A stretch of 64,000 bases of DNA from Trifolium pratense (taxonomy: Eukaryota; Streptophyta; Magnoliopsida; Fabales; Fabaceae). The position numbers were made by a program, and so were the translations under genes. Location: positions 45,530,856 through 45,594,855 of the forward strand of contig NC_060063.1 in assembly GCF_020283565.1 (NCBI RefSeq), read 5' to 3'. Positions 22,537 through 32,400 of this stretch are shown piece by piece. The notes under the pieces were generated by a model. That model ran no database searches and had not been told where the DNA came from. It saw only the letters and a list, made by a program, of their open reading frames with translations. The first letter of the stretch is position 1. Every line of letters begins with the position of its first letter.

Positions 22537-23192
22537 TTTCCTTTATTCATATAAGTATTTACCCGTTAGTTTATTCATATTGTGCAACATTTCCTATGCA
22601 ACTTCTATTTTTTTTATTTTATTTTGATCAAATCTTTTAAAATCGTCTGTATTTTACAAAAGTATTTTATTACAATATTATAACTGAATCAGTTTTCTTA
22701 AGATTTTTTTTATAAGCGACAGTTACTAATAAGTTGTTACATCTTTTAAAAAAAAGACTAAACTTATGTACAGTTCCATATACACACTTTTTACTATTTT
22801 AGATACATGGGGGGAAATTATTTTTATTTAAAAATAATTTTCTTTTTCTTTTTTTAATTAAAAAATATAAATAACTACCTTTTTATGAGAGAAACAGGAA
22901 AAACTGCATCTAAGGAAATGCATATAAGTTTTGTCATAAAAAAAATAATAATAATTTGTTACACATATTAAAAAAAAGAGTCTTGTGTCAAAAAAATAAA
23001 TAAATAGTCTTTTGAAATCTTAAACATTCATAATTATGTTTGTTTGATTAAAAAAAATTCATAAATTACTTTAAAATCTTAAAAATTTGTATTACAAATC
23101 TATATAAATTGAAAAATCGGGTGTGGTTATGGTGGATAAGCCTAAACTTATGCACAACTTATGCATCATGCCCAAAATTAGGCAATCCATTA

Positions 23193-23402
23193 CTCGCGCG
23201 CCCCCTATATACTACCTCATTACTTGCGCGCCCCCATTTTGCTTAGCACACCCCCCAGTTTTTTTTCCTTTTTCTCCTAGATTTCTTGTGAGCCCCCCAA
23301 TTTTTTTTCCTCCCCTAGATTTCTAGCGCGCCCCCAATTTTTTTCCCTCCTCCAAACTTCTAGCGCACCCCTCCCCCAAATTTCTAGCGCGCTCCCCGTT
23401 TC
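23193..23402. repeat. C-rich degenerate repeat, CTAGCGCGCCCCC-type
   Basis: About six degenerate repeats of (TAGCGCGC)[20 protein letters not shown] text with interspersed pyrimidine runs. It lies near the left end of the 23119-25092 insertion. Compositionally very unlike the AT-rich surroundings. Confidence 0.6.
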
Positions 23403-23602
23403 CAATTAAATAATAATTTTTGTTCCTTTGAAGTATATATTATAAAAATCCATTTTTAATTAATTTTCGTCATACACCCCCTCGAAGCCCAACATAATAA
23501 CAAATGGTTCATGTATATATAAAGCATACTTGTCAAACATACAATTTAATTTTAAGTTTTATCAATCATAATCAAAATATAAATAAAATTTCATACATTA
23601 AT

Positions 23603-23604
<2 letters not shown>

Positions 23605-23681
<77 letters not shown>
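23605..23681. repeat. (AT)n microsatellite, about 38 units
   Basis: Uninterrupted AT dinucleotides for roughly 77 bp. The overlapping 98-codon frame (poly Ile-Tyr) is an artefact of the repeat. Confidence 0.97.
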
Positions 23682-23685
<4 letters not shown>

Positions 23686-23837
23686 TTTTCTTTACAATAA
23701 AAAAATGATCGAATCCAATATCTCATGCACACTATCCAAATTTTTTTCAACTAAACTAACCCTAATTGCTTTATATGATTTTTTGCTTTATGTAGCATGA
23801 TTTTGTAAAATGGTTATGTGATGTTTTACTTAATAAC

Positions 23838-24416
23838 AATGGTTTCAGTGTATAACATCTTGACACTAATGCCCATATGAAACCATTTAACTAAAATAAT
23901 GGTTTCAGTGTATAACGCTATGAAACCATTTAACTAGACTAATGGTTTCAGTGTATAACATCTTGAAACCAAATAACAAGACTAATGGTTTTAGTGTATA
24001 ACGCTATGAAACCATTTAACTAGAATAATGGTTTCAGTGTATAACAGTATGAAACCATTTAACTAAATAAATAGTTTCAGTGTATAACATCTTGAAACTA
24101 ATTAAAAGGACTAATGGTTTTAATATATAACATCTTGGCACTAATGCTCATATAAAATCATTTAACTATAATAATGGTTTCAGTGTATAACAGTATCAAA
24201 CCATTTAACTAGAAAAATGGTTTCAGTGTATAACATCTTGAAACCAATTAACAAGACTAATTGTTTCAGTGTATAACATCTTGACACTAATGCTCATATA
24301 AAACCATTTAACTATAATAATGGTTTTGGTGTATAACGCCATGAAACCATTTAACTAGACTAATGGTTTCAGTGTAAAACGGTATGAAACCATTTTTGCT
24401 GTGGAATGGTTTCAAA
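23838..24416. repeat. Minisatellite of about 12 palindromic 43-60 bp units
   Basis: The basic unit is 43 bp: AATGGTTTCA, then GTGTATAACRNYA, then TGAAACCATT, then a TAACTAGACT-like linker. The first and third parts are inverted, so each unit can form a hairpin with a stem of about 9-10 bp. Three units (starting near 23838, 24108 and 24258) are longer, about 60 bp, by insertion of CTTGACACTAATGC-like text. A partial unit with a different tail ends the array near 24416. Confidence 0.9.
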
Positions 24417-24699
24417 GAGTTGTTCTCCAAAAACATATTTAACCCTTAATAAAAATTGTGAAATAAATTTAAATTTTTAAGACGATATAAAACCGAAGAG
24501 AGTGAAGTATCCCCAACCGTTCCAAATAATTCAAAATACCCTAAATAAAATTTTGGGAAAATTTTATTAATATCTTATATTTATAAAAGCATATTTACCT
24601 CATTTAATTAACTAAAAATAGTTTCAGGTCTCAGAAAAATACCAAACTAGTCCCAAAATTCTCAGAAAATTATTTACTATTTTTATATAAAAATAATAA

Positions 24700-24990
24700 A
24701 AAAAATTGGAGTCTCCTTGGCACCGCACGCGCCCCCACGCGCCGCCAGTGAGAGTGGGCGTGGACGCGCGTCACTGTTCGTCATCTTCCTCACCCATTTT
24801 CTGCAGAAACGGGTCACAACGACCCGGTTCGTCGACCCGGTTCGTTCTCCCTCAATAATCAACGAAACTCGACGTTCTTTATACCGTTTTGATCGTTGTT
24901 CGATTTTATGAATCTTTCCGGTATTAGTTTTCGAAATCGGTGATCGAATCGCATGTAAAATATGGCCGAAATTGAGCAAGCAAAAATAGA
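24700..24990. other. GC-rich patch of unknown origin within the insertion
   Basis: Rich in CACGCGCC, GACGCGCGTCAC and GACCCGGTTCG. Frames of 98 codons (minus) and 64 codons (plus) overlap on opposite strands with no recognisable domain. It may be captured host DNA, such as a 5' UTR or promoter, or part of another repeat. No gene is claimed. Confidence 0.35.
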
Positions 24991-26252
24991 AAGTTCTTCA
25001 GTTATGATTATTACATGTGTAAAATCATCTGATGACTGTGAATGACTTATACACCATACATAAGAAAAGGCTTATGCATATTAACTTTTGCATGAAAAAT
25101 CCTATCTTTTAAATTGAAAAATCCTAATTGGATAAAGTCTTAAAAGTAATAATCCTACAAAATCTTTTAAAAAGATTTTTTTTTTGGTTAAACTAGTCAT
25201 TTAAATCTAAATCCACTTTTAAGTTTTTTTTTTTTGTTAAACTAGTCATTTAAAATCTAAAATCTAAATCCTACAAAACCTCTAATTTTTTTTTGATCAA
25301 ATCTTTTAAAATCGTGTGTATTTTACAAAAGTATTTTACAATATTATAATTGAATCAATTTTCTTAAGATTTTTTTTCCTAACGTTTTCTTAATATATTA
25401 AACCTAATTTTTTTTTAAAAAAGATAAATTGTTATTGTTTTTTTTTTTGAAGAATTTTTTGTTATTGTTATAAATAGAGGTTTTGTGAATGACATGTAGA
25501 ATAAAATAAGAGTTGAAAAGGAGGAGAAAATTTGTGAAAGGTACGCAGCTCTATTTCTTTTATAAAATTTGTGTTATTTTGTGTTGTGTTCTTTGTCTAT
25601 ATGCATTTGTTAGAATGCGTATCCTTTTTCTCTCTTTGTTTATCATTATATTTTATTTCTCTTCAAGTATACTTTTTCCTGGTTGCTAATATTATGGTTT
25701 TAAATTACGATCGCGGATACGGTAATGATTGTGGTTGTTGCTATTGAGGTCATTATGGTTGTTATAACTGTGGCTTGCGACTGAAGTTGTTTTCAAGTTT
25801 CACAAATTATATAAGATGTCCCCCATTTTCGTCATCATTCCCTGTTTCGAGTAATATTCTTCTTTCATCTCCATCCCCGCGGATTTCCACAGATTTCGTG
25901 GTGATCCTTCAACCTTAAAAAAAATTTAAAATATTATTGTGAATCTTATGACAGTAATAAACGTCATATATAAACAAATGTATACACATAGCATGTAACA
26001 ATATAATTAAAAATCTTAAATTTATATTAATAATGCTATTTTAATAAAATTTTCCGAGACGGAGTCCACCAAACGGGAGATAAAATATCGTCCCCATTCT
26101 CAAATCTCTTTTAGAAGAACTTTCTCCTTGATTCCCATCACCACGGAGAAAAAATTCTCATCTTTGAGTCCCCAAATAGAACAATTCCTCGGAAATTCCC
26201 CAAATAGAAATTCTTATGCATAGTGTATCAATTAGTGGTTGTTGTTTTTGCT

Positions 26253-26423
26253 TTATTTCATGCCAAATGCTAAATAGTGTTCCGGGGGCACTTGTTAAGG
26301 ATTTAAATTTAGAAAGTTTTACTTGGAAATAGTGTAGTCAATACAACAAAAGTTTATATTTTGATGTTTTCCATGCACAACTTTGATGTTCCGGGGCACG
26401 GGTTAGCAAGACCCTTATTTCAT
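26253..26423. mobile_element. 153-bp MITE with 9-bp target duplication TTATTTCAT
   Basis: TTATTTCAT at 26253-26261 and 26415-26423 flank a 153-bp insert. The left segmental copy has the site once, near 7509-7517. Ends GCCAAATGCTAA...TGTTCCGGGG and the inverse of GTTCCGGGGCACGGGTTAGC are related. Non-coding, Mutator-like by target size. Confidence 0.8.
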
Positions 26424-26497
26424 ATTTGATTTGATTATAATATTAATCTTCCACCGGTTCAGATTCTTGTTATAAAATCAAAATAAATTAAGTATCC

Positions 26498-27010
26498 GTT
26501 TATTTGTTTATTTTTTTAATTTAAATATTAGTATCCGTTTAAATTGCGGTAGTAATATTGCTGATGCGGTAGCCTCTGCGTCCGCATCGCACCGTAATTG
26601 GGGTTTGATCTTAATTCACATGTACGGCCGCATCGCAACCGCATCAGAAGCCGCATCAGATGTTTTTGGCGATGTTTGTTCAAATTTTCTCACAAAAAAA
26701 TAAAATTTATGAACTTCAAATCTTAATTTGTGTCAAATCTAATAAAAAATCTTACTTTTAACAATCTTTCAACCGTTCATTTTAAGAGCATTCAAATTAG
26801 TGTTTGTGGAATAAACTAAGACCATACAACAGTAGATAAATAGTGTAGTTAAATAGTAGTTTCATATTATATAGCTTGTGAAATTTCAAAATGATTTCAC
26901 ACCGCAACAGCCACATTGCGCATTGTAGAAAACTGCAATGACCGCATTCACAACAACCGCAACCGTTACCGCATCGGCGACCGCAACTACAATTTAAAAC
27001 CTTGGTTAAT
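26498..27010. mobile_element. Non-autonomous insertion rich in CCGCATCGC/GATGCGGT
   Basis: Absent from the left copy at the equivalent place (near 7588). Left-end TTTAAATTGCGGTAG and right-end ACCGCAACTACAATTTAAAAC are inverted, and the subterminal regions hold several GATGCGGT / ACCGCATC motifs. The target duplication is not clear because both flanks are AT-rich. Confidence 0.6.
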
Positions 27011-27117
27011 TAATAGCATAAAAATTTATTTTATTAAGGGCGAGATTCTTTGCAACACATGATTATGAATAATTTAACAGAGTCTGAAAGGTTGTTGTTG
27101 TTGCTTTCACATCAGAA

Positions 27118-28919
27118 ATGGAAGAAGCAGAGGACAAATTGTCAAATCTACCAAAATTCATTCTTCACAACATACTATCAAGGCTACTATCGGAAGATGC
27201 TGCTAGGACAAGTGTTTTGTCAAAGACTTGGTTAGATACATGGTATACTTTTCCCTACTTATGTTTTTGCGAATCTGATTTCATAACAGAGATACAACCA
27301 ACGGAAGATATACCTAGGAAGAGTAAGGACTTCATTGAATATGTAAAGAGCAGATTATTATGGTTTTGGGACCGAAGGTTGGCCATCAAAGAATTTTACT
27401 TTGCAATAAGAGATCTTCGCTGCATGCCAAATGATCTTGATCTTTGCTTGAAGTTGGTCGGTGAAAGTGGTGTTGAAATTTTAAGTATTTGTTTGCCTAA
27501 ATATAGTTCCATGATCAGCCAAGATGAGAAAGGTGGTCGGGGCGAATGTTATTATGTCCTACCGAAGGGTGTAATTGAAATAAAATCACTTACCAAGTTG
27601 ATGTTTAAAGGGGGTATTAGAGTCGATCAAGCATTCATGAATCATTCAATTAAGTCGTTTTTTTCGTTGAGAGAATTACATTTGTTGGAAGTCGTTTTGA
27701 AAGATGAACAAGCAATCGAGTGCCTCATTTCTTGTTGTCCTTTGATTGAAGTTATAACTTTGATGCTTTTAAGTGGCAGTATGAAGTCTTTGAGCATTCA
27801 TGGTCTAAAAAAGCTCAACACGGTTTATGTTGATGGAATAAAAGAGGTTTATATCGATGAATCTAATTCGAGTCTTAAGAGTTTATATTATTGCCATGAT
27901 TATTTGAGCATTCCAATATTTAAGATTGACTTTATTCAGTGCTGCAAATATTTGAAAGAGTTACTCTTGTCTTTGTATGATACTACTATCATCACAGAAA
28001 AATGGTTTCTTGAAATATTACCAAAATTTCCATTTCTTGAGACGTTGGAGATATGGAATTGCATACTGTCTGAGACGATTAATATTTCAAGTGTTCAACT
28101 TAAATATTTAAGTGTATCAGATTGCTCTAATTTGAAGGTGGTCAACATTGATGCTCCAAATCTATTGACATGTAACTTAAAAGGTTTTATTGGCTCAAAA
28201 CCTATTATATCTTTTTTAAACAATATTTCTACTCAACTACAACTCCGTCTTAGTATCTCGATTTATGATTTTGATATTTTTTACGTGAGGGAACTTCTCC
28301 AAAATATCAAACCCCAAAATGTTTTTATATCACTATCTCTATCCATCTCTTGTTCTGAGGTGAGTATTAATTAACTACTTTGTTTAGTTCATTCATTCAA
28401 TTTCTATCACTATATATATATTTACTTAATTTGTGTGTATTAAATTTGCCCTGTAGGGTGCACCAAGACCGGTGTTCTTGGATATTCCATCCCCTCCACC
28501 AAGTATCAAGCATTTGGACTTAGACATTGAGATTCATTCAGAAATAAATGAAACTTTGTATTCAGATATTGCAGATTTTTTACTTTTGTGTTTCGTACCT
28601 GAATATATATCTTGGAATAATATATATAACTTGGAAACCAAACAATTCGTTGAGGTACGTATGTCATCTTTTCTCACATCCCTTTAATATGAATTGTAAG
28701 AGACTAAGTCTCATTTCTAACTTTTTTTTTAATTGTCTAAAACTACAGTTTTTTTTTGAAACGCTAAGGAGAAAAAAAGATGTTACTAAATGTTGCTGGC
28801 GTGACTTGAAAGAAGCCAAAGTTGAAGTCACTAGATTTATAATAGATGATGGGACCATGTTAAAATCGTTGCCAAATTATTCGACTCGAGGAAATATTAT
28901 CTTTATGAAAGATATGTAA
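27118..28919 (+). CDS. F-box/LRR-type protein, right paralogue, 3 exons, 536 aa
   Basis: Exons 27118-28359, 28457-28654 and 28749-28919, GT-AG and phase 0 throughout, give 536 residues. The N-terminal F-box (LPKFILHNILSRLLSED, SVLSKTW) would dock on a SKP1-like adaptor of an SCF E3 ligase. The rest has leucine-rich-repeat character (SLRELHLL, LETLEIWNC, LKYLSVSDC). It differs from 7682-9496 by scattered substitutions, small in-frame indels in exon 1 and a quite different last exon (FFFETLRRKKD...). The differences leave all splice sites intact, so both copies may be functional. Target unknown. It converges on the 306-residue gene, whose stop is about 500 bp away. Confidence 0.9.
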
Positions 28920-29419
28920 TGAAGTTGTGATCTAGGGTCTTTTAGAATATCATATATCACATTCAATTTTGTTGATCAGTAGAATCTATTACTTGTATTT
29001 GTATGTGAACGCTAAAGGCCAATTTAGATAATTGGTCCTTTAACTTATTTATTGATTTCATATTGGTCCGTTAACTTTATTTAGATACGTTAGATTTTCA
29101 ATAAATCTAAAAATCAAACTTCCTCTTATATTAAGGATCGGAGGAAGTATATTTTTTAAAAGTTGACCAAATTCAACCCACGACACACCTAAGTCATAGT
29201 GTTTATGTGTGTGTGTATATATCACTAAATGTCTCTTCCATTCAAAATTTCTAAAAGAAACTCAAAATATGTATATCTATATTCCATATAACCAACAAAA
29301 ATAGGACTGGAAAAGAATCAAGAAGGGCATGCTGTGAGAAATACAAAATAGATAAATTGCATTTGGATTTACAATATAAACTAACTCTAGTTTAAGTTAT
29401 CTAAACTAGCAAATGTCAT
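28920..29419. other. Convergent intergenic region
   Basis: About 500 bp between the stops of the F-box gene (plus) and the 306-residue gene (minus). It must hold both 3' ends. A Stowaway-like half end (GGATCGGAGGAAGTAT) occurs near 29126-29141. Confidence 0.5.
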
Positions 29420-32400
29420 TTAGCTTGAGCATAGTCTTGATTTCCCATTTCTTTGCCTGTGAAAATACAGAAAATGGTTATTGACAATATTAATCAGTAG
29501 CCAACCTTCTCCCAACGAAAAGAGAGAAAATGTTCCTATGAAATTCTATTATAGATAACGATGCGATGTATAATGCATTAGATTAGATACATCAGGATAA
29601 GTGGACTTTTGCTTATAATAGTGACCAGAGGGAGTATTTTTTATTCCTTAATAAGGGAACTCATTAACAATTGAAAACAAGAAACGAAAATCAACTGACC
29701 AAAATGTATCCTTCTTTTCTTGTGCTAATAATTCTTCAAAAGAAATGTCACAAACTTCATCATCTCTTAACTCTCCCATCTTACATGATTTTTCCTTTTC
29801 CATGGAAACTCCAAGTTCAAGCATCTTTATAGACAAAGGAATGTGTAATTGCTAATTAGTATATCAGTAGCAAAATGTTAGTTAATATACACAAAATCTA
29901 TAATGAACAGAATTAAGTAGCATACAAAAAAAATTTAGTATAAGAATAAAAAACCTGTAAAAAAATTACAATTAGGCTCCATAAGGCATAAGCCACAAAC
30001 AAAATGTCACGTTGATGATATGCAGAGCTTGTGATGTACCTTGTTGTATGCTGGTGAGAGTTTAAGCTGTTGTTGAAGCCAATTATAAACAAAAGCATCC
30101 TCTTCTAATTGTTTTTGCTCTAATTCAAGCTTGTATATCTGAAATGTGGGAAAAAAAACTATCACTCAAAGTTTCCCTGGAGATGAGACATGTTGCTATA
30201 CCAAATATTCAAACCAACCTGTTGTCGAAGTCGGTCGAAAGAAGATCTGTCTGCCTTGCATAGTAAAGCATTTGTTATCACAAACTTGCGTTGTGTCGCA
30301 TCAGCCCTATTACAATAAGACAATCATAATAACATTAACAAAGGACATAAAACATTTTCAACTTGAGAAGAGTAGTTCAGAATTCAAGTCTCATTAAATA
30401 GAATAACTTCTTTTGATTGATTTGATAATCATATAAAGCGGAAGAAATTTTAGCCATTTGTATTAAGCTCAAGCTTCCATCTTGCATACACGCTCCTCAC
30501 ACCTAACGGGAACGCTAATTCATAATTGTTAGGGCCTATTTAGATCGACTTATTTGAGCTTATCTACTTGCATAAGCACTTTTGAGACTTTTTTTGGAGA
30601 ACTTATGAAAACAACTTATGACATGTTCGTAAGTTGTTTTCAACTTATTTTCATATTGTTTCTGTAAAGAGTAGTGTATTCTGCCATTTGTGAGCTCAAT
30701 GAGTGTAACAATGGTGGAAGATGCTTCTGCGTTAGGCACAAGTAGTGCCTAACTTAGCAGAGAAAGAATGAGCGCGCGCAGAGCTTGAAGGGAAGAGAAG
30801 AAAATTTTATTACACTAACTGAATCATTCAATACACTAACTATGGATAATGGATCTGTTTATATACAAGTATGTAAGGCCTATAACTGACCCTAAGAGGT
30901 TGTAACTACCTCTAACAACCTGTAACAGCTATTAACTAACACTATTTGACAGTTGGCTTGTTGCACAAGTAACTGTCTTATTCCTTCAATTCTTCACTAT
31001 CAACATGCCCCCTCAAGCTGGAATACATGTTAAATATTCCAAGCTTGGATGTAGAGATTTAGTGAATATGTCAGCAACTTGTTCCTTTGATGAAACTGGT
31101 AACAGGTGAACTATGTTGGCTTGAATTTTGTATCAAACTACATGACAGTCAATTTCAAGGTGTTTGGTTTTTTCATGAAACACAGAGTTAGCAGCAATGT
31201 GCATGGCTGATTTGTTATCAGAGTATAGGATAATGGGAGATTCATGATTAATGAGGAAATCCTTTAATAGATACAGTAGCCATTGACCTTCACATGTTGC
31301 TTGAGCTAAGGCTCTATACTCTGCTTCAGATGAAGACCTTGAGACAACTGATTGTTTCTTGCTTTTCCAGCTAACCAGTGAGGTGCCAATGAAAAAAAAA
31401 AGCCTGTGTTAGATCTTCTGGTGTCAGGACATGCTCCCCAGTCAGAGTCAGAATAACCTTTGAGGGTTAATGGTGATGAAGAACTGAAGAAAAGACCTTG
31501 GCCAGGGTGATTTTTCAAAAATTTGAGGACATGGAGACCTGCTAACATGTGAGTATCTGTAGGGGCATCGAGGAACTGGCTTAGTTTTCTGACTGAATAG
31601 GATATTTCTGGCCTTGAATGTGTCAAGTACAACAGTCTTCCAATTAATCATCTATAGGTAGTAGGGTCAGAAAGAGGGGACCAGAAGAATTGTGGAGTTG
31701 TAGTTGAGGTTGCATAGGTGTACGACATGGTTTAGTGGCTAGTAAACCAGTATCTTGCAGGACAATGATTGTGTGACTTTAACACACGAAAGGCAGGCTA
31801 ACTTTCGCTGCCTTTCCGCCGTCGGATCAAATGGAGCATTTAGATGGAGCCATGTGACATTAATCTTACTGTTTTTTTAAAAAAGCAAACACAGTGTGAG
31901 ATAAACTTCTCCGTAGAGATCTCAGCTCAGTTGTATCACTGTAACCTACTCACCTATCCTTGTTGCCGACGAGATGTTTGCAGTCACCGACGACAACCCA
32001 CATCCGGCTCCGCCCTTTCGCCACGTCTCCGGCAACTGTGAATACGCGTTGGAATGAAGAGTTATAATCATGAGCCAAGTCCAAGCTCATCTTGTGCAGA
32101 TCTGTTGGTGGAACTTCAACACAATTTAACTGTTGCTAATTGGCTATTGATGTTATTGTCAAGTTGTTGTTGCTGCTACAACCACCACAACAACCCCTTT
32201 TGTTGACATCTTGCATTCTCATGTTACTTTGCCTCCATTCCACGAGTTATTTACTTCTGGTTGTGGTGGACGGAGTCGAAAGCGGCGGTCGTCGGAGTAG
32301 AGAACGGTGGTACGGTCGTTACGATTAGCATGGATGGAGGTGGTGTAACTTTCCGTCTACTTATCTTTCTTTTTTCATTTCAATTTTTTATTAAATGAAG

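Larger units (their letters stand above)
23110..25101. mobile_element. 1.97-kb insertion with 9-bp target duplication (Mutator-like, Pack-MULE style)
   Basis: TGAAAAATC at 23110-23118 is repeated at 25093-25101. The left paralogous copy has this 9-mer once, near 6436, at the equivalent site: a true empty site. A 9-bp duplication is characteristic of Mutator-like elements. Ends are weakly inverted (GGGTGTGGTTATGG...ATAAGCC against TGCAAAAGTTAATATGC...ATAAGCC). The cargo is a C-rich repeat, an (AT)n tract, a palindromic minisatellite and a GC-rich patch at about 24712-24860. No transposase frame. Confidence 0.75.

Noticed and set aside
23504..23800. 98-codon plus-strand frame
   Set aside because: Most of it is poly Ile-Tyr made by the (AT)n microsatellite.
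23838..24416. CRISPR-like array
   Set aside because: Units are contiguous palindromes without unique spacers, in a plant genome.
24683..24979. 98-codon minus frame in GC-rich DNA
   Set aside because: GC-rich DNA gives long frames on both strands; no domain was seen.
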